Assembly (NCBI GenBank): GCA_963573385.1
Contig: CAUYLG010013852.1
Location: forward strand, 1 to 64,000
Direction: 5' to 3'
Source: Cacajao melanocephalus
Lineage: Eukaryota > Chordata > Mammalia > Primates > Pitheciidae
Length of the DNA stretch: 64,000 nt
The position numbers were made by a program, and so were the translations under genes. Shown in pieces: positions 11,729 to 22,229 of the stretch; position 1 is the stretch's first letter; each line of letters starts with the position of its first letter. The notes beneath the pieces were generated by a model. The model was not told where the DNA came from, ran no database searches, and saw only the letters and a list, made by a program, of their open reading frames with translations.

Positions 11729-12663
11729 AAAAGGCTCCTCCACAGCAAAGAAAACAATCAACAAAATGAATGAGTGACCTATGGGTTGGGAAAAAAATAT
11801 TTGCAAACTACAAATCTGACAAGAGGTTAATATCCCAAGTATATAGAGAGCTCACACAACTTAAGAGAGAAAAAAACAACTCAATTGAAAAATGAGCAAA
11901 GGACTTGAGTAGCCATTTTTACAAAGAAGACACACAAATGACCAACAGGTATATGAAAAAAATAAAACTCAACATCACTAATCAGGGAAATGCAAATCAA
12001 AACCACAAGGAGCTATCACTTCACATCAATTAGGATGGCCTTTATCGAAAAGACAAAAGAGAACAAGTGTTGGAAAGGTGTGGAAAAAAGGGAACCCTTG
12101 TATACTATTGATAAGAATGTAAATTGGTACAACCATTATGGAAAACAGTATGGAGATACCTCAAAGAGCTACTGTATGATCCTGCAATCTAATCCCACTT
12201 CTGGGTATATATCCAAAGGAAATGAAACCAGTATCTTGAAGTGATATCTGCACTTCCATGTGCATTGTAGTATTATTCACAATAGCCAATATAAGGAAAC
12301 AACCTAAGTGTCTTGCCACAGATGAATGGATAAAGAAATTGTGAGAAATATACACATATATACATATATATGTGATGGAATATTATTCGGCTTTCAAAAA
12401 GAAGAAAATTCTGTCATTTGTGACAACACAGATGAACCCCAAGGACATTATGCTAAGTGACATGAGCCAGACACATAAAGAAAATACTGCAGCATCTTGC
12501 TTCTATGTGGAATCTAAAAAAAAAATCAAACTTGTGGAAGCAGAGAGTAGAATGGTAGGGAATATAGAAGGAGATGTTGGTCAAAAGGTACAAAGTCACA
12601 GCTATGTAAGATGAGTAAGTCTAGAGCTCCAACGCACAGCATGAAGACTTTAAGTAATAATAT
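11729..12663 (+). mobile_element. L1M ORF2 3' part
   Basis: Sense L1: CCACAGCAAAGAAAACAATC, AATATTTGCAAACTACAAAT, GGAAATGCAAATCAAAACCA, and GGAATATTATTCGGCTTTCA at the end of ORF2. Frames at 11990-12244 and 12372-12614 are remnants of the reverse transcriptase C-terminus. Stops and frameshifts throughout. The element continues after the LTR insertion. Confidence 0.94.
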
Positions 12664-13026
12664 TGTATTCATTCATTTCACACTGCTATAAAGAAATATT
12701 CGATATTGGGTAATTTATAAAGGAAAGAGGTTTAATTGGCTCACAGTTCCACATGGCTGGGGAGGCCTCTGGAAACCTACAATCATGGCAGAAGCGGAAG
12801 CAGCCACGTATTACATGGCAACAGAAGAGAGAAAGAGTGTGTGTAGGAGAAACTTTCAAACACTTATAAAACCATCAGATCTTGTGAGAACTCACAAGAA
12901 CAGCATGGGAGAAACTTCCCCCATGATCCAATCACCACCCACCAGGTCCCGCCTCGACATATGGGGATTACGAGGATTACAATTCAGGATAATATTTGGG
13001 TGGGGACACAGAGCCAAACCATATCA
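12664..13026 (-). mobile_element. MST MaLR LTR, antisense, inside L1
   Basis: The plus strand shows the reverse complement of an MST LTR: CACTGCTATAAAGAAATATT, ATCATGGCAGAAGCGGAAGC, and a final AGAGCCAAACCATATCA. It splits one L1M element: L1 text before 12664 resumes at about 13030. Confidence 0.93.
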
Positions 13027-13240
13027 GAAACTAAACTGTGTACTAGAAATGTGCTAAGAGTAGACTTCAGGTGCTGCCACCACAAAAAAAGAAATAAAAT
13101 TTAACTATGTGAAGACAAGGATGTGTTAATTCACTTGACTATAATAATTATTTCACTGAGTATACATATATCAAAACACTGTGTTGTATGCCTTAAATGT
13201 ACACAATTTTTATTTTAAAAAATCATTAAAAGTAAACTGT
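13027..13240 (+). mobile_element. L1M 3' UTR, continuation
   Basis: GTGTACTAGAAATGTGCTAA, ATATATCAAAACACTGTGTT and CAATTTTTATTTTAAAAAAT are the L1MA/MB-type 3' end, continuing the element interrupted at 12664. Confidence 0.92.
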
Positions 13241-13720
13241 GTTAAGTGGATGAATGGAGAAAGGAAGTCTTCAGACAGACTAAATTCTGAACCATTCCAC
13301 CAAATCCCATCTGGACAAACCTATAGCATTTTCCCTTCTGCAAAAACAAAGGAGTGCCTTGCTTCTCTCTCTTCTTTACCTTCCTCTAGGCTTTCCCACC
13401 CTTTCCACCAGCTGTAGAGGAGGCTAGCAGACAGGTTATTTTCATGACCAACACCTGATAAGTGGCATTAGGAAAATAAATATCCAACGTACCAATTTTG
13501 CTGTGTTGCTCTCCTCCCGTAAAATGATTTATGAAACTCTGTAAACATTATAGCAATGGTCCTTGCTGCCTCAAACAAGCGATGGTTTAAAGCTGGGGAT
13601 GGAAGGGTGGAAGAAGAGGAGAGGAGCTGTTTCAAAGGGGTTCTTTGGGGCACTGGGTGCTTCTCGGGTCTCCAGAAAGTCAGAGCCTTGCACAGCAGTT
13701 AGTGAATGCAGACAGCCTTG
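13241..13720. other. Repeat-poor segment
   Basis: No recognised repeat. Overlapping short frames on both strands (such as 13563-13853 plus and 13571-13807 minus) have no recognised homology. Confidence 0.4.
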
Positions 13721-14190
13721 CTCGGTGAGAAACCAAGGTTTATTATTGCTCATGTGTTTGCAGGTTGGCTGGACAGCTCTGCTGCTCTTAACTGTGTCTG
13801 TGGTCACTGTGACTGGAAAAAGCAGCTCTGCTATTCCAAGCTGGACTCTCTAGTCGTCTGTTTGGGAATCAGCTAGACGTCGACTGATCTAAACTGGCTT
13901 CAAGTTGGACAAATGAACTCTTCTCCACAGTCTCACATTCTCTGGCTGACTACACCAAGCCTGTTCACCCAACAGAGGCAAGGTTCTAGGAAAGAGAAGA
14001 TACGCACCCAATCTCCTGAGGTCTAGGTTCACAACTGGTACCGTCGCACTTCCTCACCTTCCGCTGGCCAAATCAAGTCACAGTTGAGCCCAGATTCAAG
14101 GATAGACAAACAGGCTCCACTTCTCGATGGAAGGAGCTGCAAAGTCTTTCTGTAAAGGGCATATTAATTACAACTGTGGAAGCAATCAAT
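13721..14190. repeat. Probable old interspersed repeat, family unknown
   Basis: CAGGTTGGCTGGACAGCTCT, AGGTTCACAACTGGTACCGT and GGCCAAATCAAGTCACAGTT, in this order, recall a dispersed mammalian repeat that I cannot assign to a class. Confidence 0.4.
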
Positions 14191-15003
14191 CAATCACAAC
14201 CACCTTGGAGCCCATAGGAGAGCCTCCTATAGGGCCTTGCTCTGGGCAGGTGCTCAGCTCCAGCAGACCATCAGCTCATCATGGGAGAGGCCTTACCTGG
14301 CTAGTTTACTTCTGGCTTTCTATCATCTTGCACATGATAGGGGCTCAATAATTAGACATATTCATCAATTAAACCAAACAGCTATGGGAAAGAAAGCATG
14401 TTCTTATCTCTTCCTGTGCGTAATTCCACAAAAACACAACCTGCCGAGTCATTCTCCTCGGATCAAGTCTCCCTGAGTACTACGTGCAGAAAGGGGTTGT
14501 TAGCAGATGCTTCTGCCTGATGACGGTTTGAAAAATTCCTCAGACTTAATACCATCAAGGACTCCAGGATTTAAAAGAATATCTCCGCCCTCCAAGAGAA
14601 GAAAGAATCTCTAGCCACAGTGCCCCCACCCCCTTTTTGTTGCCAGAGTGGTAACGTTTGGAGAGAGCAGAGCAGATGGAGCACTTCACCTTTCTTTCCA
14701 TGACATAGAGCGTCTAAGAATGTGCGGTTGCTCCAGCCGGGGGTGACGGCGCATGAGTATGCAGCTGGGATGTCAGCCCCCGGCACATGCTGCTCCCCTT
14801 AGCTCCAGAACAGGCTTGTTGGTGAGGCAGCACACAGGGCTCCAGTGCACAAAGGGAAGAGGCTCTTTCACTGGACTGGAGCCCCCTGGTTGGCCTTGCC
14901 CCAGCCAGGCTTAGTTGGCCTTGCTCCAAGCTTTTCTACCCAGCAGAGGATGTGGGTCAGCTAGGATGTCTTGAGATGGCCCGGGGTCTTGTCATGGTCT
15001 CTG
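14191..15003. other. Unique, moderately GC-rich segment
   Basis: No recognised repeat. 14570-15000 is GC-richer than its surroundings. Frames on the minus strand (14571-14786, 14714-14929) show no known domain. Nothing supports a gene. Confidence 0.4.
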
Positions 15004-15102
15004 AATACACATGCACACACATACATGCATGCACACACTGACACACATGTATACATGTGCACACACACATAGGCACACTCACACCCATGCATACACACAC
15101 AG
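15004..15102. repeat. (CA)n-type microsatellite, interrupted
   Basis: Imperfect CA/TG runs mixed with CATG units over about 100 bp. Frame 14957-15145 minus (Cys/Val-rich) is an artefact of it. Confidence 0.95.
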
Positions 15103-15587
15103 GTACAACCTGAAACCAGCAAGTCGTTAGTGCGACCCAGACCACCCCCTTTTGTGTACTCTTCCTTGATTCCAGCCCATATTCCTCATGACAGTTCTGA
15201 CCTTTTTAAGACTATTGAGGACATAGTCCACAGAACCTACAGGACTCTGTGTGGGATGCTGAGTTCCTGCCTCTTGGTTTCTGGTTTTGCTCCTCCTTCC
15301 AACCCCCAGCCCACAATCAGCTGAAGTTCACCCCCTGGGGTTGATGCTTTTCCCAGTTTCCCTCCAGACCCAGGTCTCAATCCCCTGACACTTCATCCAG
15401 AACCTGGTCCCCAGGGCTAAGTTGGATTCTGCACCAGCCACTCCATCTTCAACTCACACTGCCCCAATGCCTCCCATCTAGAGGAAACAAAGACCAGTGT
15501 GGCCTTCTTAGGGGGCATTTGCACTGTAAGTGATCCTCTCTCAGGACTGGGTGAGGCACTGACTGTGCTAAAGCCCCACAGTACGTT
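15103..15587. other. Unique segment, no gene seen
   Basis: C-rich in places. No open frame with recognisable content and no repeat recognised. Confidence 0.4.
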
Positions 15588-15745
15588 TTAGAGAGATGGA
15601 AATGTCCTGTATCTCACTTATGGTAGTAGTTACACAACTGTATACACTTCTCATAATTCATTGCATTGTAGGTCCAAAAAAGATTAATTTTATGGTATAT
15701 AAAACATTCCTCAATAAATCTGACTTAAAATTTTTTTTAGGAAAA
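15588..15745 (+). mobile_element. L1M 3' end fragment
   Basis: GATGGAAATGTCCTGTATCT, AGTTACACAACTGTATACAC and ACATTCCTCAATAAATCTGA are an old L1M (MC/MD/ME-type) 3' end. Confidence 0.8.
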
Positions 15746-16899
15746 GAAATTTTCATTTGCTAGTTCTGTGACTCTTCCACCCACTCCAACCAATCCTCAA
15801 CTTTGGCGGTGAGGAAGAGTTTAGGAAAACTGTGCATCAAAGTGGTGCTTTAGGGGCACCAGTCTCTTCCCCAAAGCTCCTCCAGTCTTTATCTTGTGGT
15901 TGCTCTTCTCAGGAGTAGATGAGACTCTCCAGCAAAGATACTTACCAACATGAAGGGTAGGGGAGAGGCAGAATGGCACTGGAAACATTACTTCTAGCCT
16001 GAGATGCACAAGATAAAGACAGGACCCCAGGAGAAGGTGGAAGGAACAGGGAGGGAGGAGGAAAATCAAAGGAGAAAGGACTCCAGACATCCAGGAAAGA
16101 GATTTGGAATTGCCTGAAAAACCTTCTGAGAAGGAAACTTGCAGTTTCCTCTGGACTCTGAATGTGTTCAGAGCAGTTAAGATCCATGTACTCTGGAGGT
16201 GCCTTTACAGCTGGGGTTAAATGAGATGGCAAGGCTGCTACTGGAAAGGATCCTGACTAGTCAAAGAGAAGAGAAGTCATCATGTAGTTTGTCACTGTCA
16301 CACCAAAAAGGGAGATATGCTTGAGCAGAGATCTCTTTCTACCACTACCCAAATGCTATGTCAGCCCAGTCTTAGCTCCTAGCCCCCAGTCATAGATAAC
16401 AAATAGCCCCATGCAAATGGGTTGGTAACTTGCTGACCTTACTGATTCGAATGCAGTAGGGGCCTGTGAGGAACTTTTAGTTCTAGGAGGCAAATGACTG
16501 ATATGTTTGTAAACTCATCTCTGGAACTTACTCCTCTAGAAGTAAGAAATGATCAAAAGATGCAAAGCCAAGAAGGAAAAAGAAACAGAGTGGACAGGTA
16601 GAACAGGCCTAACTGGGTCCCAGCCTGGAAGACTCTCCAGGACCACAAAAGAGACCTTGCACCTCCAGATAGCCCTGTCCCTATAAATTCTTTCCATGTA
16701 TTATGACAACCAATTTGATTCTATCTTGTTCACGGCCCATAAACACTTTTTGAAGAAAAGACTAAGGCGAAGTCCGGAACTCTGGGGAAATCCTCATCAG
16801 AAATGGAGGGTTTTGAGATGAATAAATGGAGGTTCCCACATATTACATGAATTTTTGCATTTTTTCTAATTTGGCAACTATGTATTTGACAAGACATAT
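15746..16899. other. Repeat-poor segment with a candidate minus-strand exon
   Basis: About 1.1 kb without recognised repeats. The minus strand has a long pyrimidine tract (about 16090-16003) running into an AG, followed 53 nt later by GTAAGTAT (see separate entry). Frames 15821-16090 and 15942-16232 minus owe their length to that tract and show no domain. Confidence 0.4.
15946..15998 (-). other. Candidate 53-nt exon, unproven
   Basis: On the minus strand a pyrimidine-rich tract ends in GTGCATCTCAG (AG at 16000-15999), then 53 nt, then TTG|GTAAGTATC, a strong donor by consensus. Such pairs also arise by chance, no neighbouring exon is visible, and there is no evidence of transcription. Confidence 0.22.
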
Positions 16900-17357
16900 G
16901 ATGCAGCTTTGCAGCAATTGCATTCCTGGTTACAAACCCAGAAGAAATCAGTGGATATGATATGCGAAAGAATGTTCATAGCAACAATATATGTTATAAC
17001 TCAAAACTGGAAATAACTCAGCTTTCTGTCAATAGTACAAAGATAATCAATTGTGGTATATTCAAGCAATAGACTGCAATATAACAATGAAAAAAAACTA
17101 ATAAGGACTTGCATAAAATGGATAGATTTCACACATAATATTGAGCAAAAAGAAGCTAGACAGGAGAGTGTGTTTCTACAATTTCATTTATAGAAAGCTC
17201 AAGAACAAGCAAAATTAATCTCAGATGGGAAAATCCAAAGAATTTTTGCCTTTGGCAAATGACTAGAATAAGAGAGACTTCTGGGTGTTCTTGTCTCTTT
17301 CTTGATTTGGGTGTTGGTAACATGGAAGTTTTCATTTCTAAAAAAGTTATACAGCTA
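16900..17357 (+). mobile_element. L1M 3' fragment
   Basis: GCAATTGCATTCCTGGTTAC, AACTGGAAATAACTCAGCTT, a degraded GGTATATTCAAGCAATAGAC, and GTTGGTAACATGGAAGTTTT are late L1M ORF2 and 3' UTR text, heavily diverged. Confidence 0.78.
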
Positions 17358-17618
17358 AATATTTTGTGTCTGGCTCTGTGTCCCCACCCAAATCTCATCT
17401 CGAATTGTAACCCCCATTGTATCTTGGAAGTAACTAACTTGCTTTTGGTTTTGTAAGCTCATAGGCAGAAGGGACTTAACATGTCTCAGATCAGACTTTG
17501 GATTTGGACTTTTAAGTTAATGCTGAAATTAGTTAAGACTTCGGGGAATTGTTGGGAAGACATGAGTGGTTTTGAGATGAATAAAGGATATGAGATTTTG
17601 GAAGGGCCAGAGGTGAAA
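17358..17618 (+). mobile_element. MaLR: 5' LTR stub plus 3' end of internal region
   Basis: CTGTGTCCCCACCCAAATCT is the start of an MST/THE1-like LTR, but after about 70 bp it changes to MaLR internal 3' sequence: TTGGAAGTAACTAACTTGCT, GTTAATGCTGAAATTAGTTA and GGGAATTGTTGGGAAGACAT. With the full 3' LTR that follows, this is a retroviral-like element with most of its interior deleted. Non-functional. Confidence 0.8.
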
Positions 17619-18004
17619 TAATATGGTTAGGCTCTGTGTCCCCACCCAAGTCTCATCTTGAATTGTAATTCACATGTGTCAAGGGAGGAACCTGTAATCC
17701 CCATGTGTTGAGGAAGGAAAGTGATTGGATCATAAGAGTGACTTCCCCCCGTGCTGTTCTCATATTAGTGAGTGAATTCTCACAAGATCTGATGGTTTTA
17801 TAAATGGCAGTTGTTCTTACAGTCTCTCACAGACTCTCTCACCTGCTACCATGTAAGATGAGCCTGCTTCCCTTCTGCCATAATTGTAAGTTTCCTGAGG
17901 CCTCCCCAGCCATGCAGAACTGTGGGTGAATTAAACCTTTTTCCTTTGTAAATTACCCAGTTTCACGTAGCATCTTTATAGCAGTGTGAGAACAGACTAA
18001 TATA
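17619..18004 (+). mobile_element. MST MaLR 3' LTR
   Basis: TATGGTTAGGCTCTGTGTCC near the start, TCTCACAAGATCTGATGGTT, GCTACCATGTAAGATGAGCC, and the end GAACAGACTAATATA give a nearly complete MST LTR in sense, directly after its internal 3' end. Confidence 0.92.
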
Positions 18005-18029
18005 GTGTGCTTTACATATATTATTTTAA

Positions 18030-18105
18030 TAAGATATATATATAGTATATCAATTTTTCTATATATGTGTATCTATATATGTGTGTGTGCATGTCTTTAC
18101 AATTG
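18030..18105. repeat. TA/TG-rich microsatellite
   Basis: ATATATATATAGTATAT followed by TATATGTGTGTGTGCATG. Low complexity. Confidence 0.85.
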
Positions 18106-18139
18106 TGTGAGCCAACTCTCATAAATAAAAAACATATAT

Positions 18140-18396
18140 AGAGAAGCTATATGTGTATGCCAAGCAGTAGGAATTTACCACTGTAAAAATGCACAATTCA
18201 TGACCTTGTGGAACTTATGATCTAGTGAAGGGAATAACATTAAGTAAATAGTCACCCAAAAGAATGAAGAATAACAAACCATGGTACGTGCCATAAGAAG
18301 ACAGTGGGAAAGCTAGTAACATGAGGTTAATTTTGTCCTAACATCAGAAAAGGCTTTTTTTGATAAATGACATTTCCTCAGAGTGGGCAAGTGTTA
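18140..18396 (+). repeat. Ancient unassigned repeat, part 1
   Basis: CTTGTGGAACTTATGATCTA and the following TAAGTAAATA, then CATTTCCTCAGAG, match a dispersed ancient mammalian repeat (LINE-like; name not recalled). It is interrupted by an MLT2 LTR and resumes at 18904. Confidence 0.5.
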
Positions 18397-18903
18397 GTTG
18401 ATATGATGGTTAATTTTAGGTGTCAGGTTGACTGGGTTAAGGGCTGCCCAGATAGCTGATATAGTAGTATATCTGGGTGTGTCTATGAGGGTGTTTCTGG
18501 AAGACATTGGCAGTTGAATCAGTGAACTGAATAAGTAATATGTGCCCTCACTAGTGTAGATGGGCATCATCCAATCTGTTGAGAACCTGGAGAACAAAAA
18601 GGCAAGAAAAGGCAAATTTTATCTCTCTTCTGGACCTGAGACATCCATCTTCTCCTGCTGTTGGACATCAGAGCTTCAGGTTCTCAGGCAGGACTGAGAA
18701 CTGGACTTACACCAGCGGTCTCCCCAATTCTCCGACCTTTGCCCTTAAATGGAAAGTTAGAGCACCAGCTTCTCTAGTGCCATAGCCTGCACATGGCAGA
18801 TTATGGGACTTCTCAGTGTGATTCCATTTCCATAACAAATCCCCACTTATATATCTGTACATCTCTTGGTTCTCTTTTTCTGGAGAATCCTGATTCATAT
18901 AGC
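18397..18903 (+). mobile_element. MLT2 (ERVL) LTR
   Basis: GATGGTTAATTTTAGGTGTC, GTCTATGAGGGTGTTTCTGG, GGGCATCATCCAATCTGTTG, and the end TTCTGGAGAATCCTGATTCA follow the MLT2 LTR. Solo LTR. A relative in the same orientation is at 31323. Confidence 0.88.
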
Positions 18904-19265
18904 CACCGAACCTTCAGACAGAGGGTGGAGAAGAGCAAAGGTGCTGAGAAGAATGAGTTTGGCCTCAGGAAGGACTGATAGACAGAGTAAGGGACAATGG
19001 TACACAATGAGGCCAGAAAGGGGGCACAACAGGGAAGAGTCAGACCATGTTATGGATTTAGAGTCTTATTCTGAAAAGAGTGGGGAACTATTGGAGACTT
19101 TTCAGCAGAGAGAACATAATCCAACCTGTATCCGTTAAAGATATCTGTCATTTGTTTACAGCTGAAATTGCAAAAAAGGAAAGCAATACATGGGGAGACC
19201 AGCTATGAGTTAACTGCAATAGCCCAGGCATGGACCACAGGGCTGGTGTTGGAAAAGGCTTTACA
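18904..19265 (+). repeat. Ancient unassigned repeat, part 2
   Basis: Continues the repeat cut at 18396: CAGACCATGTTATGGATTTA, GAACTATTGGAGACTTTTCA and AACTGCAATAGCCCAGGCAT. Its continuity shows that the MLT2 inserted into it. Confidence 0.55.
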
Positions 19266-19500
19266 GAGTTCAGTTATTAAAAATGTAGTTTAACACCAAT
19301 TCGGGTGAGAAAAAAAACCCACCACATTAAATATAAGTAAAAAACAGTAGCAACAAATAAAACCAGTGGCTGACAATAGCACCCATTTATTCATATGCTT
19401 AAACACACCTTGCTTCATCAATATCATGTTTAACTTAACCTCTACAGCCTCTTTAAATTCAGAATCTAAAGTTATTTTAATCACTTTTGGCCATGGACAG
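19266..19500. other. AT-rich spacer
   Basis: No gene or repeat recognised between the ancient repeat and the next LTR. Confidence 0.35.
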
Positions 19501-19920
19501 TGATATAGTTTGGATGCTTTCCCCATCCAAATCTCATGTTGAAATGTAATTCCCAATGTTGGCGGTAGAGCCTGGTGGGAGGTGACTGGCTCATAGGAGC
19601 AGGTTTCTCATGAATGGTTTAGTACCATCCCATTGGTGCTATCCTCACAATAGTGAGTTTTCATGAGATCTGGTCATTTAAGAGTATGTGGCATCTCTCT
19701 CTCTCTCTCCCTTGCGCCTACTCTGGTCATGTGATGTGCCTGCTCTCCCTTTGCCTTCCACCATGATTGCAAGTTTCCTGAGGCCTCCCCAGGAGTTGAA
19801 CAGATGCCAACACCGTGCTTCCCATAGACCCTGTAGAACCAGGAGCCAATTAAACTTTCCTATATAAATTATCCAGTCTCAGAGATTTATTTATAGCAAT
19901 ATGAGAATAAAATAATATAG
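19501..19920 (+). mobile_element. MaLR LTR (MST/MLT1A-like)
   Basis: TGATATAGTTTGGATGCTTT at the start, TGGGAGGTGACTGGCTCATA, a CTCTCTCTC run, CACCATGATTGCAAGTTTCC and a TAATATA end. Complete solo LTR in sense. Confidence 0.9.
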
Positions 19921-19974
19921 ACCATCAGACAAAACATTAGGCATCATATCAAAAGTGCTGTGCTGCTTGTCCTG

Positions 19975-20225
19975 ATATCTAACCTTTATTGAGCACTCAT
20001 CCTTTGCAAAGTATTTCTTAGTGTTTACCTCTACTGACTCATTTAATCTTCATGAAAACTCTATTAGGTAGATGCTATCATTATCCCCATGTACACATGA
20101 AGACATTGAGAATAGAGAGGGGAGCCTAAGATTCCCAAGCTATTGAGCATCAGAGCAAAGGTTTAAACCCATGCAACATGGTACTAAATCTGCATTCGAA
20201 CAGTTAGGCTATAGCTCTTCTCAGG
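19975..20225 (-). mobile_element. MIR SINE, antisense
   Basis: TTATTGAGCACTCATCCTTT, GACTCATTTAATCTTCATGA and TTATCCCCATGTACACATGA are antisense MIR text. Confidence 0.88.
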
Positions 20226-20348
20226 ATCAAATCATTGATTTTGACCTTTTTGGAACCTTTTGACTACCAGCATTATTTCCAGGCATATCAAACACTGGAG
20301 TTTGTTTGAATTTTGGACTTGGTTAAATTCATTGTTCCGTTTTTCCCT

Positions 20349-20519
20349 TTATTGAATTATACATTCTTGGAAGTTAAATAGCTTCTCTTGAAAGTCAGCC
20401 AGAAGCTTTTGATATTTAGACATTGGATGCTTGATGTCCTTCATGATGCAGGAATCCGTCACACCAGCTACTGTTGGCTTCAAAAAGTCTACGCTGTATT
20501 TCAAAATAAGTTGACAATT
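20349..20519 (-). pseudogene. Possible hAT-type transposase C-terminal relic
   Basis: On the minus strand 20519-20349 is open for 57 codons, ends at TAA, and contains KYQKLLADFQEKLFNFQE. This resembles the Leu/Phe/Arg-rich segment ahead of the dimerisation domain in hAT transposases and their domesticated relatives (K-Y-x(3)-L-x(2)-x-F-x(2)-R-F-x(2)-F type). Residues upstream read on only after a frameshift. The expected C-terminal dimerisation segment is missing. It may be chance or a processed pseudogene of an unknown gene. Confidence 0.3.
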
Positions 20520-20559
20520 TCAACTGCATTAATGGCATTTCCTTTATGATGGAAAACCT

Positions 20560-21110
20560 ATGAATTCAAGTTCTTATTTCAGCGCTAAATTCTAGTTTAA
20601 CTTTTTAAAAGAAGCATTATGTAGGAGGCAGTATTGAGTTATAATCAGCCTGTAAGGTGCTATCAAATCAAATAAATCAACTAAAATGGCCATCAGATGC
20701 AGAGAGGAAAGTTGCACATGTGCTGGCCATGACAACTTTGTTGCAGTTGACTGTTAAAGAAATTTTTCCATTTCAGTGGTAGGCAACTGATAAGTTTCTC
20801 TTGACCTCTATTGCAAGATGCGGCCCTTTTTTAAAAACACAAAAATAAGAAATATTGACTTCTAGATTTAGAATGTATGATATTTACAAACTATAAACAA
20901 CATCTCTCTTCTTTTTAGGCAAGAGGTCAATCTCCCGCATGGCAAGAATCTACCCCTTCACTCTGCTAGTCTGGCTGTCCTGCACCCCATACTAAATCCC
21001 AAAGAGTTTCCCCTACCCACAATTTTAGCCTTTCTTGTTCTTCTAGCCCAATGACATCAACTACAAGGATAAATGCATTCTAAATATCTTTTGAACATTA
21101 TATGTGTGAC
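20560..21110. other. No gene recognised
   Basis: Unique-looking AT-rich DNA. CAGTGGTAGGCAACTGATAA near 20776 resembles a hAT terminal repeat, but no partner end was found. Confidence 0.35.
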
Positions 21111-21129
21111 CTATGGTATCAGGCAGCCT

Positions 21130-21365
21130 TGTCTCTTTTTTTATTATAGTCATTCATTAGCCCTGTGAATATGAGCAGGTTACTATGAATTCAGTTTCTC
21201 ATCTAAAGGGTGAGATAGTAGTACCCATCTCCAGGGTTCTTAGGAGGATAAATGAGAGAATACATATAAATAATTTAACAGAGAATTTGGTAACTTGTGA
21301 CTTATTAATGGATGTTTAGCTGCTACTTACTATTAATATCATCATCATAGTAGCAGATGTGTTAT
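21130..21365 (+). mobile_element. MIR SINE, sense
   Basis: GAGCAGGTTACTATGAATTC, TTTCTCATCTAAAGGGTGAG, GGAGGATAAATGAGAGAATA and a degraded 3' end follow sense MIR. Confidence 0.85.
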
Positions 21366-21519
21366 CTCTTGTCAATCAAGACTCTTAGTCAATTAGTTAA
21401 TTCAAAAATTCAGTTCAAGTGAGAAGTTAATAAAAAAGAAATATTCAGATATCTACTTCTACCTATATTGAGTAACTTGCAGCAGACCAATATGTATGCC
21501 AAGAAAAAAGTAGAAAAGC

Positions 21520-21905
21520 CAACTACAATACAAAAATATGTCTATTTGAAGGCATCAGAGAGTTGCTAAAGCATCCAGTACTTGAGAAGTCAAGATTCTG
21601 GAGAGAAGAGAACCACAGAGGTGAGTCATTTTTCTCTAGTGGCATTTGCAAGGAATCCAGACAGAGGACAACTGTTAAGAGCCAAGATGTCAGCAAAAAC
21701 TTCAACAATATTGGAGAGCTGGGGAAATAAAAATTATAGTTCAGAGCTTCCACAGCAGCCAGGAATTGAGGGACCAAGATTCCTGAGAAAAGAGAGGCAT
21801 AGAGAAGTGAGCTTAACCTTCTTTTCCCCTCAGAGCAGAAGGCTAAGAGGCCAAGCAGAAATGTGCTGAAAACTCTCACCTTGGAATTCCTTATCTAGTG
21901 ACTGC
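21520..21905. repeat. Two related, degenerate 180-bp units
   Basis: CAAGATTCTGGAGAGAAGAG (about 21592) and CAAGATTCCTGAGAAAAGAG (about 21776), with similar flanks, suggest an imperfect direct repeat about 184 bp apart. Frames on both strands (118 codons minus, 95 plus) lie here. The family is not recognised; it may be the 5' part of the L1 that follows. Confidence 0.4.
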
Positions 21906-22229
21906 TTAGGATTCTAATGCTGCAGCTGAATAAACAATGTTTTTTGTTTGTTTGTTTGCATTTAAAATTTATCTTTAAAAAAGACTAAAGAATAGAAAAG
22001 TGCCAGAGTTCACGTTTCTAACCAATAGGTTGGAGAGGACCTGGTCACTATGCTTTGATCTTGACCTCTTACTACATTTTGGCTTAACCACATATTTTTA
22101 GGAATATCAAAGAATCCTAGAGTTTTTCCTGAAAATTTAGAAGAAATGGAGAAATTTCTTTTAAAAAGAAAAGAAAAAGATAAAAGGAGAGAAGAAGCAA
22201 AACTTTGAAAAACTGGCACAGAATTTTTA
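21906..22229. other. AT-rich, possibly old L1
   Basis: A GTTT run at about 21940, then A-rich text resembling decayed LINE sequence. Not assignable. Confidence 0.3.

Noticed and set aside
12372..12614. Frame starting [12 protein letters not shown] as a small gene
   Set aside because: It is the C-terminal part of L1 ORF2, decayed.
15004..15102. Possible CRISPR-like or other regular spaced array
   Set aside because: It is a simple CA/TG microsatellite in mammalian DNA.
20776..20840. CAGTGGTAGGCAACTG as the terminal repeat of an intact hAT element
   Set aside because: No matching inverted end was found and its orientation does not fit the nearby transposase-like relic.
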